Below are positions 16,475 through 24,437 of a stretch of DNA of 58,975 bases, piece after piece; the first letter of the stretch is position 1; every line of letters starts with the position of its first letter. Position numbers and translations under genes: made by a program. The notes under the pieces were generated by a model that was not told the DNA's origin, made no database searches, and saw only the letters and a program-made list of their open reading frames with translations. The DNA is from Bacteroidota bacterium (GTDB lineage Bacteria > Bacteroidota > Bacteroidia > Bacteroidales > Prolixibacteraceae), in NCBI GenBank assembly GCA_030698405.1, contig JAUYMU010000134.1:1-58975 (forward strand), read 5' to 3'.

Positions 16475-16482
16475 TAAATTTG
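16475..16482 (+). promoter_or_regulatory. Candidate Bacteroidota -7 element upstream of the M23 peptidase gene
   Basis: TAAATTTG fits the TAnnTTTG consensus exactly, 37 bp before the ATG at 16520. No clear -33 TTG is found at the right spacing. Confidence 0.35.
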
Positions 16483-16519
16483 TTCCAAACCGAAAAATAA
16501 ATTCCATAAACCATGTTTT

Positions 16520-17491
16520 ATGGCGAAAGCAAAGTATAAATTTAATGCTCATACACTTAGCTACGACAAAATCGTAATAAGTTTCAAAACAAAAATCAAG
16601 CGTTTTTTAGCCTTGTTTTCAACCACCCTGGTAAGTTCGGTGCTGATCGCAATTGGCGTACTTCAATTTTACGAATCTCCCCGAATGCGTACACTTCACA
16701 AAGAAAATGAACGACTTGAAACCCAATACGAATTACTTTACAAGGATTTAACCAATGTTGAAAAGGCACTCGATGAAATCGAACAACGCGACAACAATTT
16801 GTACCGCGTAATATTCGAAAGCGACCCGATTCCGTCAACCATCCGAAAAGCCGGATTTGGCGGGGTAAACAAATATTCGCGGCTCGAATCTTTTGACAAT
16901 TCGGAACTGGTGATAAAAACTGCAGAAAAACTCGACATTCTTTCGAAGCAGGCATATATTCAGGCCAAATCATACGACGAAGTGATGAACCTTGCCCTCA
17001 ACAAAGAAAAACTGGTTGCAAGTATGCCTGCAATTATGCCCATTTCAAACAAATCGCTTAAAAGTACAGCCTCCGGTTGGGGATACAGAATACATCCGAT
17101 ATACAAAATCAAACAGTTTCACTACGGAATGGACTTTACCGCTCAAATCGGCACCAAGGTTTATGCTACCGGTGATGGGGTTGTGAAAGATGTTCAGACC
17201 ATTGGCAGCGGATACGGTAAATGGATTTTAATTGATCACGGATTTGACTACGAAACGCTCTACGCCCACCTGAGCGGATTTAATGTTAAAATTGGGGAAC
17301 ATGTTAAGCGAGGCGCTGTTATTGGTTATGTCGGAAATACAGGAACATCTACTGCTCCACACGTACACTACGAAGTGCACAAAAACGGAACTCCGGTAAA
17401 TCCGCAACATTACTATTTCAAAGACTTAAATGCCCAGGAATACGAAAAAATGGTCACCATTTCATCAAATATCGGTCAAACTTTCGACTAA
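16520..17491 (+). CDS. M23 family metallopeptidase (LytM domain)
   Basis: The 323-residue protein has a cytoplasmic basic N-terminus, one membrane segment (about residues 32-52), a coiled coil (about 55-90) and a C-terminal LytM domain. Zinc ligands are visible: His201 and Asp205 in HYGMDFTA, and His281/His283 in APHVHYEVH, with GYVGNTGTST before them. Such proteins cut peptidoglycan cross-bridges or, with the coiled coil, regulate division or cell shape. The metal ligands are intact, so it is probably catalytic. It is the first gene of a plus-strand run with a MerR regulator 11 bp downstream, a pairing common in Bacteroidota. Confidence 0.92.
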   Translation: MAKAKYKFNAHTLSYDKIVISFKTKIKRFLALFSTTLVSSVLIAIGVLQFYESPRMRTLHKENERLETQYELLYKDLTNVEKALDEIEQRDNNLYRVIFESDPIPSTIRKAGFGGVNKYSRLESFDNSELVIKTAEKLDILSKQAYIQAKSYDEVMNLALNKEKLVASMPAIMPISNKSLKSTASGWGYRIHPIYKIKQFHYGMDFTAQIGTKVYATGDGVVKDVQTIGSGYGKWILIDHGFDYETLYAHLSGFNVKIGEHVKRGAVIGYVGNTGTSTAPHVHYEVHKNGTPVNPQHYYFKDLNAQEYEKMVTISSNIGQTFD

Positions 17492-17502
17492 AAATAAATA
17501 CT

Positions 17503-17838
17503 GTGCCATACAAGAAACCCAAAATTGAGAAGGTATTTTATTCTATCGGCGAGGTCGCTGATTTGTTTGGAGTGAACACCTCCAAAATTCGGTTTTGGGA
17601 AAATGAATTTGACATCCTGAAGCCGCACAAAAACAACAAAGGCAACCGGATGTTTACCGTCGAAGACATAGAAAACCTTAAACTCATCAACCACTTGCTG
17701 AAAGAAAGAGGTATGACCATAAAAGGTGCACAGAAAAAACTGAAAGAAAACAAGGAAGATACACTCCAGAATTTTGAAGTGGTAAGCCGGCTTCAGGAAA
17801 TAAGGCAAATGCTCGTTGAAATTAAAGAGGAACTCTGA
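17503..17838 (+). CDS. MerR family transcriptional regulator
   Basis: The 111-residue protein starts at GTG 17503 (MPYKKPKIEKVFYSIGEVAD). The winged helix-turn-helix is clear: YSIGEVADLFGVNTSKIRFW, then RMFTVEDIENLKLINHLLKE and GMTIKGAQKKL. A short C-terminal coil (FEVVSRLQEIRQMLVEIKEE) would dimerise it. There is no effector-binding domain or cysteine set for metal sensing, so it is a minimal MerR. It is only 11 bp from the M23 peptidase gene and is likely co-transcribed with it. The target genes are unknown. Confidence 0.9.
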   Translation: MPYKKPKIEKVFYSIGEVADLFGVNTSKIRFWENEFDILKPHKNNKGNRMFTVEDIENLKLINHLLKERGMTIKGAQKKLKENKEDTLQNFEVVSRLQEIRQMLVEIKEEL

Positions 17839-17842
17839 GGGA

Positions 17843-17881
17843 GTTTCAAGTTTCAAGTTTCAAGTTTCAAGTTTCAAGTTT
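17843..17881 (+). repeat. Tandem 7-bp repeat (GTTTCAA)
   Basis: Five perfect copies of GTTTCAA plus GTTT lie directly after the MerR stop. Related but shorter sequences of the TTGAAAC type appear at 22306-22335. Copy number could vary by slippage. Confidence 0.85.
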
Positions 17882-17913
17882 GCTTCGCCCCGGCTTAATC
17901 AGATAATTATACT

Positions 17914-19011
17914 ATGATACTCAAAGAAATTACCCAATTCATTGAATCCATTGCGCCGCTTTCATTTCAGGAATCGTACGACAATTCCGGGCTGATCATT
18001 GGCCATCCGGATGATGAAATTTCAGGAATTTTAATTACGCTGGATATTACCGAAGACATTGTGGATGAAGCGATCAGTAAAAATCTGAACCTGATTGTTG
18101 CACATCATCCGATTATTTTTGGCGGGTTGAAAAAGCTGAATGGAAAAAACTACATTGAACGTTGTGTGGCAAAAGCGATCAAAAACGACATTGCAATTTA
18201 CGCGGCGCATACCAATCTGGATGGCGTTTTCGGTGGCGTGAACAGCAAAATCTGCGAAAAACTTCAGTTGCAAAATTGCCGGATGCTGATTCCAATGCAA
18301 AACTTCCTGAAAAAACTTGTTACATTTGTACCATCCGGCCATGCTGAAAATGTAAGAAAAGCAATGTTTGAAGCAGGAGCCGGAAACATTGGCAATTATG
18401 ATTCGTGCAGTTTCAACCAAACAGGAATGGGAAGCTTCAAGGGAAATAACGAAACCAATCCGTTTGTTGGTGAGAAAAACCAGCTTCATTTTGAGGAGGA
18501 AACCCGAATTGAAACCATTTTCCCCAAACATCTGCAACACAAAGTAATTCAATCACTCCTGAATGCGCACCCTTACGAAGAAGTTGCCTACGATATTTAC
18601 CCGCTCGACAATGAATTTACACAGGGCGGAACCGGAATGATCGGTGAACTTGCGGAGCCAATGGAAGAACTAAATTTTCTGCAAAACCTGAAAGAAAAAT
18701 TTAATTGTCAGGTCGTAAGGCACACACAACTATTGGGAAAACCCATCAGTAAAGTGGCGGTTTGCGGCGGTTCCGGAAGTACTTTCCTGAACAAGGCAAT
18801 CGCACAGAACGCGGATATATTTATTTCAGGAGATTTTAAATACCACCAGTTTTTTGATGCCGAACAACAAATTATTATTGCAGATATCGGGCATTATGAA
18901 AGTGAACAATTCACTAAAGAAGTTTTTTATGAATTACTTACGAAAAAATTCCCTAAATTTGCCCTCCATTTATCGGAAATAAGCACAAATCCAGTAAATT
19001 ATCTGATTTAA
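17914..19011 (+). CDS. NIF3-like dinuclear metal centre protein
   Basis: The 365-residue protein is a full NIF3/DUF34 member of the long type. The N-terminal metal-binding half has LIVAHHPIIFGGLKK and IYAAHTNLD. A CutA/PII-like insertion occupies about residues 130-230 (LVTFVPSGHAENVRKAMFEA, LNAHPYEEVAYDIYPL). The second metal half ends with CGGSGSTFL, FISGDFKYH and DIGHYESEQF. Its enzyme activity is not settled; annotation as GTP cyclohydrolase I type 2 is not reliable. It is encoded immediately before the zinc-ribbon protein, an association conserved in Bacteroidota. Confidence 0.93.
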   Translation: MILKEITQFIESIAPLSFQESYDNSGLIIGHPDDEISGILITLDITEDIVDEAISKNLNLIVAHHPIIFGGLKKLNGKNYIERCVAKAIKNDIAIYAAHTNLDGVFGGVNSKICEKLQLQNCRMLIPMQNFLKKLVTFVPSGHAENVRKAMFEAGAGNIGNYDSCSFNQTGMGSFKGNNETNPFVGEKNQLHFEEETRIETIFPKHLQHKVIQSLLNAHPYEEVAYDIYPLDNEFTQGGTGMIGELAEPMEELNFLQNLKEKFNCQVVRHTQLLGKPISKVAVCGGSGSTFLNKAIAQNADIFISGDFKYHQFFDAEQQIIIADIGHYESEQFTKEVFYELLTKKFPKFALHLSEISTNPVNYLI

Positions 19012-19033
19012 AAATAGTTAAACAATTATAAGT

Positions 19034-19810
19034 ATGAACACTCAGTACGTTAGAGACGAAAATAAAAGTGTGCCAATCAGTTCAAAACTAAAAGCACTTT
19101 TTGAACTGCAAAATGTTGTTTCTGAAATCGACAAATTCAAAACACTTCGTGGTGAATTACCTCTGGAAGTTCAGGATTTGGAAGATGAAATTACTGGTTT
19201 AAAAACCCGTGTAAGCAACTACGAAGACGACACGAAAGATCTGGAAACGGCCATTAGCAACAAAAAAGCTGCAATAAAAGAATCAGAATTACTGATCGCA
19301 AAATACACCGAACAGCAAAACAATGTTCGTAACAACCGCGAATTCGATTCATTGAGCAAGGAAATTGAATTCCAGAAACTTGAAATCGAACTGTCTGAAA
19401 AACGCATACGTGAATTCATGATAGAGCTTAACAGTAAAAAAGAATCGATTGGTTCATCGGCATTGCTGCTAAAAGAACGCCTCGAAGATTTGGACCGCAA
19501 ACAACGCGAACTGGAAGAAATTACCGCTGAAACTCAAATCGAAGAAGAAAGACTAAAAGCCAAAACCGAAAAAATTGAAAGCAACATTGAAGCTCGTTTG
19601 CTGATGGCTTTCAAACGTATCCGCAAAAACGCGCGCAACGGACTTGCTGTTGTAACTGTTCAGCGTGATGCCTGCGGTGGTTGCTTCAACAAAATTCCGC
19701 CACAGCGCCAAATGGACATCGCATCGCGCAAAAAAGTAATTGTTTGCGAATATTGCGGACGCATCCTGGTTGATAAAGATATTCTGGATTCAATTGAACC
19801 AGTAGAATAA
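19034..19810 (+). CDS. Zinc-ribbon, coiled-coil protein (HP0958/DR0291-like)
   Basis: The 258-residue protein consists of a long charged coiled coil (about residues 20-190) followed by a C4 zinc ribbon: DACGGCFNKIPPQ and VCEYCGRIL give two CxxC pairs. This is the architecture of HP0958 (FlgZ) and related proteins, which bind nucleic acid or act in RNA or assembly roles. The exact function in Bacteroidota is unknown. The gene lies 22 bp after the NIF3-like gene and ends in a good terminator, so the two probably form one unit. Confidence 0.9.
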   Translation: MNTQYVRDENKSVPISSKLKALFELQNVVSEIDKFKTLRGELPLEVQDLEDEITGLKTRVSNYEDDTKDLETAISNKKAAIKESELLIAKYTEQQNNVRNNREFDSLSKEIEFQKLEIELSEKRIREFMIELNSKKESIGSSALLLKERLEDLDRKQRELEEITAETQIEEERLKAKTEKIESNIEARLLMAFKRIRKNARNGLAVVTVQRDACGGCFNKIPPQRQMDIASRKKVIVCEYCGRILVDKDILDSIEPVE

Positions 19811-19829
19811 ACAATATTAAAATACACTG

Positions 19830-19858
19830 AAAAAGTCGGCTTCCTGTCGGCTTTTTTT
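19830..19858 (+). terminator. Intrinsic terminator after the zinc-ribbon gene
   Basis: The hairpin AAAAAGTCGGC-TTCCT-GTCGGCTTTTT includes G-T pairs in the stem and is followed by a run of T. It separates the NIF3/zinc-ribbon genes from the O-antigen ligase. Confidence 0.75.
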
Positions 19859-19878
19859 ATTTATTTTGGGTATCAGTC

Positions 19879-21468
19879 ATGCCGTTTACAATGAGCACAA
19901 AATACACCTGGAAAAATCTTTTCTTTTACGCTTCAGTTTTCCTGTTTGCAGTATCGCTGCCGTTTTCAGAATTCATGATCAGTTTAAGTTCTGGCCTTCT
20001 CTTAATTAGTTGTATTGTGACAGGGCAGTTTCAGGAAAAGTTCAACAAGCTTAAAAACCAGCCGGCAGCTCTACTCATCACTTCTGTTTTTTTCGTGTAT
20101 GTTATTGGCGTAATTTTTACACGTAACATGCCGCTGGCCTTGTACGAACTGCAGAAAACTGCCTTCATTCTGGTCGTTCCCCTCTGCATTGCAATCGGCC
20201 CGCCAATCGGCTATACAATGTTCCGGAAAATTCTATCTTCGTTTCTTGCTGCGCTGAACCTCGCTTCAGCCATCGCAATATTCAGACTGATTTTAAGGGA
20301 ACAATTTGGCATTCACGATATTTGGGAAATCCTGTTTGTTTCGCACATCGGCTTCAGTTTTCAATTATTGCTGGGCGTTTCCATCCTGATTTACGAACTG
20401 TACAATCGAAAGTCTTTCAGTAAATATTTGCGTTATCTGTTGATTGCAGATATTCTGTATTTACTTGTTTTCCTTTTTCTCCTGAAATCGCTCACCGGAC
20501 TGGCAACTTTTGTCGTGCTTCTTGTCATCCACCTATTTTTTGTAATCAGGAAAATAAAAATCAGGAAATGGAAACTATTTGCTTCAATTTTGCTGCCTGT
20601 CATGATTTTAGGCGGATTTTTCTACCTCGGATCGTGTGTTTACCGTTTTTACGACACCACACCCGTTGACCCGGAGCAATTGCCGGAAAGGACACAAAAC
20701 GGGAACCTGTACCAACACGATCTTCAGGATAAAATGCTAGAAAATGGCCATTATGTGGGTTTGTACCTCAGCTGGGACGAGCTGAAAGAAAGTTGGGAAA
20801 AACGATCGCCAATGGCTTTTGATCAGAACGGGACAAATGGATTTCCTGTTTCGGCTACGCTGATCCGTTACCTGACATCAAAAGGCCTGACCAAAGATTC
20901 TGTTGGTTTGTCAAAACTAACTTCTGAAGACATTCAGTTCATCGAAAAAGGAATTGCCAATCATATTTATACAAAACGATTCTTTTCACTGTATCCGCGC
21001 ATCTATCAAACAATCTGGGAATTGGACGTCTATTTTAAAACCGGCGACCCGAATCTGAAATCGTTGGCTCAACGAATTGAATTTGTAAAAGCGGCTAAAA
21101 CCATTGTAAGTGAACATCCGTTGTTTGGTGTTGGTACCGGTAACTGGAAACAGGAATTTATCAACGCTTATCAAAAAAATCAATCGAAACTCGATCCTCA
21201 ACATTATGGAAGTTCACACAACCAATATCTGAACTATCTGGTAAAATTCGGAATTCTTGGATTTCTCTGGATAATATTCGCGTGGTTGTATCCATTGTTC
21301 CTGACAAACAAACATCGGTATTATCCGGCAGTAATGCTGCTGCTCATTCTGGGCATCGCCAATTTCTCCGACTCGAACCTTGAAGCGCACATGGGAATCA
21401 GCTTCTTTGTGTTCTTTTACAGTTTATTCCTGTTCAGTGAGACAATACAAACAACACCTAAAAAATGA
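19879..21468 (+). CDS. O-antigen ligase / polymerase family membrane protein
   Basis: The 529-residue protein has roughly ten hydrophobic segments, starting near residue 12 (LFFYASVFLFAVSLPFSEF), with a large external loop at about 250-400. The Wzy_C signature is present in the loop and after it: EHPLFGVGTGNWKQEF and the HNQYLNYLVKFGILGFLW motif that follows SS. Such proteins join or polymerise surface polysaccharide on the periplasmic face. Which one, WaaL-like ligase or Wzy-like polymerase, cannot be told from sequence. It overlaps the next glycosyltransferase gene by 4 nt. The start may be the second Met (residue 5). Confidence 0.88.
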   Translation: MPFTMSTKYTWKNLFFYASVFLFAVSLPFSEFMISLSSGLLLISCIVTGQFQEKFNKLKNQPAALLITSVFFVYVIGVIFTRNMPLALYELQKTAFILVVPLCIAIGPPIGYTMFRKILSSFLAALNLASAIAIFRLILREQFGIHDIWEILFVSHIGFSFQLLLGVSILIYELYNRKSFSKYLRYLLIADILYLLVFLFLLKSLTGLATFVVLLVIHLFFVIRKIKIRKWKLFASILLPVMILGGFFYLGSCVYRFYDTTPVDPEQLPERTQNGNLYQHDLQDKMLENGHYVGLYLSWDELKESWEKRSPMAFDQNGTNGFPVSATLIRYLTSKGLTKDSVGLSKLTSEDIQFIEKGIANHIYTKRFFSLYPRIYQTIWELDVYFKTGDPNLKSLAQRIEFVKAAKTIVSEHPLFGVGTGNWKQEFINAYQKNQSKLDPQHYGSSHNQYLNYLVKFGILGFLWIIFAWLYPLFLTNKHRYYPAVMLLLILGIANFSDSNLEAHMGISFFVFFYSLFLFSETIQTTPKK

Positions 21469-22262
21469 AGATCAGTCTCATAATTGCCACCTACAACAAG
21501 CCGGAATACCTGTTCCATTGCCTGAAAAGCATTGCTGAACTAAAAGAGTTTCCGGATGAAATTTTAGTGGCCGATGATGGTTCTGGAAAAGAGACCGCAG
21601 AACTGATCGGGAAATTCAGGCACAAACTGACCGTTCCGCTAATTCATGTATGGCAGGAAGACAAAGGATTTCGACTTTCCAGAAGCCGAAACAACGCAAT
21701 TATAAAATCGTCAGGAGATTACCTAATCTTTATTGATGACGACATAATTCTGCACCCGGCCTTTATCAGCGACCATCGCCGGTTTGCCAAATCAAACAGT
21801 TTATATTGTGGGAGCAGGGTTATACTTGATGCCGAAAAGACGGCCAAAATAATGAAAAACGGCACGTACAAATTCACAATATGGCCAACCGGACTAAAAT
21901 CGCGCGGGAACGCCATCCGCATCCCTTTTCTTCATAAAATCATAACAGGCCCCGGTTACACTTATAAAAGGTTAAGAGGATGTCACATGGCATTCTGGAA
22001 AGAAGATCTGATCGGAATTAACGGTTTCGACGAACGATACACCAATTGGGGACGCGAAGATTCGGACATTGTCATGCGCATGATGCACGCCGGTGTAAAA
22101 CGAATTAACTTGAAATGGGCAGCCGTCTGTTTTCATCTATACCACCCTGTAGATCAAAAAACCTCAAACAACGACAATTTGCTGTTTGAGGTAATTCGTA
22201 ATAAATCGATTCTATCTATTATTGGAATAGACCAACACGCAGAAGCTCCTGTTATTGATTAA
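21465..22262 (+). CDS. Family 2 glycosyltransferase
   Basis: The 265-residue protein has a GT-A fold. It begins MKISLIIATYNKPEYLFHCL, with EILVADDGSG for nucleotide-sugar binding and LIFIDDDIILH as the metal-binding acidic motif. The C-terminal galactosyltransferase-like segment NGFDERYTNWGREDSDIVMR follows. It is a cytosolic or membrane-associated enzyme without membrane segments. The 4-nt overlap (ATGA) with the O-antigen ligase points to a shared role in surface glycan assembly. Confidence 0.92.
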   Translation: MKISLIIATYNKPEYLFHCLKSIAELKEFPDEILVADDGSGKETAELIGKFRHKLTVPLIHVWQEDKGFRLSRSRNNAIIKSSGDYLIFIDDDIILHPAFISDHRRFAKSNSLYCGSRVILDAEKTAKIMKNGTYKFTIWPTGLKSRGNAIRIPFLHKIITGPGYTYKRLRGCHMAFWKEDLIGINGFDERYTNWGREDSDIVMRMMHAGVKRINLKWAAVCFHLYHPVDQKTSNNDNLLFEVIRNKSILSIIGIDQHAEAPVID

Positions 22263-22305
22263 TGAGCAACGAAGGATCATGCTCGTTACTTGTAATCTTT
22301 TCAAC

Positions 22306-22335
22306 TTGAAACCTGGAACTTGAAACTTGAAACGC
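22306..22335. repeat. TTGAAAC-type intergenic repeat
   Basis: The repeat TTGAAACCTGGAACTTGAAA continues with CTTGAAAC and lies between the convergent ends of the glycosyltransferase and TPM genes. It is the reverse orientation of the 17843-17881 tandem repeat type. Confidence 0.6.
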
Positions 22336-22339
22336 TCCT

Positions 22340-23137
22340 TTACCAGCTTCCGCCAGCGCCGCCACCGCCGAAGCTTCCACCGCCGAAGCCGCCAAAACCA
22401 CCGCCGCCGCCACCAAATCCGCCACTACCTCCTGAAAAACCACCAAAGGAACCACCTCCCCTGTTACTTCCCAGCAAGCCCATTGCGATCCAGAAAGGAA
22501 TACTGCTACCACCATTGTAATTACGGCCACGACCTCCTTTGAAAAGAGATACAAGTATAATGATGATCATGATGACAATAAAAAATGCACCTCCGCCATC
22601 CTTCTTTTCTGCTGCTTTTTCCTTGTAATCCTGAGCGGTAAATTCCTGCGCAGCCAAACCCATCAATACCTTTGTGCCGGCCTGTAACCCGCCGTAAATA
22701 TCCTCCACTTTAAAACGCGGAATCATTTCATTGTCCACCACAAGCCGGTTGGCAACTGCATCGGGAATAATACCTTCAAGCCCATATCCAACTGCGACAA
22801 ATACCTCTCCCCTTTCATTGCCAATTTTAGGTTTGAAAACAATCACGATCCCATTGTTTTTATCCTTCCTGCCAACGCCCCATTTTTCGCCCAACCGAAA
22901 TGTGAAATCAGCTTTTTCGTAGCCATTCAGGCTCGGTACTGTAACAATGGTTATCTGGGTTGAAGTTGAACGGTCGAATTGCACCAATTCAGACTCCAGT
23001 TGCTGTTCTTCCTGATCGGAAAGTACATTGGCCAAATCGTTGACCAACTGCGGCGGATTGGGTCGTTCAGGAATATCCTGCGCAAAAACCGAAAAGAGAA
23101 AAAGTGAAAGAAATATTGTCAGTAATAAATGCTTCAT
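22340..23137 (-). CDS. Secreted TPM-domain membrane protein (YgcG-like)
   Basis: The 265-residue protein has a signal peptide (residues 1-19, ending FSVFAQ), a TPM domain (about 30-160: ERPNPPQLVNDLANVLSDQE and GYGLEGIIPDAVANRLV), a membrane segment (about 182-198, FFIVIMIIIILVSLF) and a C-terminal tail almost entirely of Gly, Ser and Phe ending GGAGGSW. TPM domains occur in phosphatase-like and membrane-quality proteins such as photosystem factor TLP18.3. The glycine-rich tail is usual for this family. It is encoded downstream of LemA and a second TPM gene on the same strand. Confidence 0.9.
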   Translation of the reverse strand: MKHLLLTIFLSLFLFSVFAQDIPERPNPPQLVNDLANVLSDQEEQQLESELVQFDRSTSTQITIVTVPSLNGYEKADFTFRLGEKWGVGRKDKNNGIVIVFKPKIGNERGEVFVAVGYGLEGIIPDAVANRLVVDNEMIPRFKVEDIYGGLQAGTKVLMGLAAQEFTAQDYKEKAAEKKDGGGAFFIVIMIIIILVSLFKGGRGRNYNGGSSIPFWIAMGLLGSNRGGGSFGGFSGGSGGFGGGGGGFGGFGGGSFGGGGAGGSW

Positions 23138-23139
23138 GA

Positions 23140-23583
23140 TTATAAGTTTTTGTCGAAAGAAATCTCATCCGACAGTTCGTTAACATCTTCCTTCTGAAAA
23201 GGAAAATGTACCTTTAATTGCTCGCCCGCCATCATAATTCCTTCTGAAAGTCCGTCCGCAAATTTTCCTTCTATAAAATAACCGAGCATGGTTTCCTTAA
23301 TCTGATCCCAGAAATCGGCAGGAACTACCTGATTGATACCGGCATCGCCCAATATGGCAAATTTATGGTCGTGTACTGCCAGATAAAACAAAACGCCATT
23401 TCGCTGAGCAGTTTTATGTATTCCAAGTTTTTCAAACACATAAGCCGCCCGGTCGAGCACATCAATTTTGCAATATCCTTCAGCATGTAACTTTATTTCG
23501 CCTGAAGTATTGAATTCCGCTTCGGCAATGGCATCGGTAATCTGCTTCTTTTCTTCTTTACTGAAAAAATTTTCGACTGACAT
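23140..23583 (-). CDS. TPM-domain protein (cytosolic)
   Basis: The 147-residue protein is a single TPM domain without a signal peptide: FFSKEEKKQITDAIAEAE, TSGEIKLHAEGYCKI, GVLFYLAVHDHKFAILGDAG and FADGLSEGIMMAGEQLKVHF. It lies 2 bp from the next TPM gene and downstream of lemA. The LemA-TPM-TPM order is common in Bacteroidota and suggests a joint envelope function that is still undefined. Confidence 0.88.
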   Translation of the reverse strand: MSVENFFSKEEKKQITDAIAEAEFNTSGEIKLHAEGYCKIDVLDRAAYVFEKLGIHKTAQRNGVLFYLAVHDHKFAILGDAGINQVVPADFWDQIKETMLGYFIEGKFADGLSEGIMMAGEQLKVHFPFQKEDVNELSDEISFDKNL

Positions 23584-23617
23584 GGTTGTGTAGATTTTTG
23601 TTTATTAAAAAAAGCTT

Positions 23618-23667
23618 CTGGCGGCTAGCGGCTGGCAACTGGCCAGTAGCTAGCAGCCAGCCGCCAG
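23618..23667. repeat. Imperfect inverted repeat between lemA and the TPM gene
   Basis: The outer arms CTGGCGGCT (23618-23626) and AGCCGCCAG (23659-23667) are perfect. Inner GGCTGGC/GCCAGCC-type sequences add further pairing. It separates lemA from the TPM genes and could stabilise the lemA mRNA or attenuate transcription. No T-run follows. Confidence 0.65.
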
Positions 23668-23672
23668 TAGCA

Positions 23673-24263
23673 TTAAAACTGCACTTCAGGAGCTTTTTCA
23701 GCGCCCGCTTCTGCCTCGAAGTATGCTTTCTTTTCGAATCCGAACATTCCGGCAAATAGATTCTTTGGGAACTTGCGGATCAAGGTATTGTATCCCTGGG
23801 CACTTTCATTAAATTTCATACGTTCAACCGTAATTCGGTTTTCCGTGCCTTCCAACTGAGCCTGCAAATCCAAAAATCCCAGATTAGCTTTCAATTCCGG
23901 ATATTTTTCTACTACCACCATCAACTTGCTCAAAGCAGACGACAAGCCTGACTGTGCATTCTGAAAATTCTGGAGCGATTGGGCATCCAGCTTATCAGGA
24001 TTAATATTGACCGAAGTTGCTTTGGCACGGGCTTCAATCACCTGGGTTAGCGTTTCTTTTTCAAAATCGGCATATCCTTTTACGGTGTTTACCAGATTCG
24101 GAATCAGATCGGAACGGCGCTGATAAACGTTCTCAACCTGCGACCACTGTGCAGTCACTCCTTCTTCCATACTAACCATACTGTTGTATGAATTTTTAAC
24201 CGACGAATAGGTAACCAGAAGCAAAACGGCAATAACTGCCAGAATAATCCACGTCTTTTTCAT
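23673..24263 (-). CDS. lemA: LemA family protein
   Basis: The 196-residue protein has one N-terminal membrane anchor (residues 4-22, WIILAVIAVLLLVTY) and the helical LemA domain: SYNSMVSMEEGVTAQWSQVE, YQRRSDLIPNLVNTVKGYA and TVERMKFNESAQGYN. The bulk would be extracytoplasmic. LemA function is unclear despite wide conservation. The gene leads the minus-strand LemA-TPM-TPM group and is divergent from hutU, with a 174-bp shared upstream region. Confidence 0.92.
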   Translation of the reverse strand: MKKTWIILAVIAVLLLVTYSSVKNSYNSMVSMEEGVTAQWSQVENVYQRRSDLIPNLVNTVKGYADFEKETLTQVIEARAKATSVNINPDKLDAQSLQNFQNAQSGLSSALSKLMVVVEKYPELKANLGFLDLQAQLEGTENRITVERMKFNESAQGYNTLIRKFPKNLFAGMFGFEKKAYFEAEAGAEKAPEVQF

Positions 24264-24437
24264 TTTTATTTACTTTTTAATTTATAATCTTACAACGCTT
24301 AAATTTAACAATCAATGATAAATATAAGTTTGGCAAATGTTGCAAAACTGCTGCCAGGATACATGTAAATATCGGGGAATGTCGCAATTTTGCCGTTATA
24401 CCTGCTATTTCAAAAGATGAACCACAATTGGAAATTT

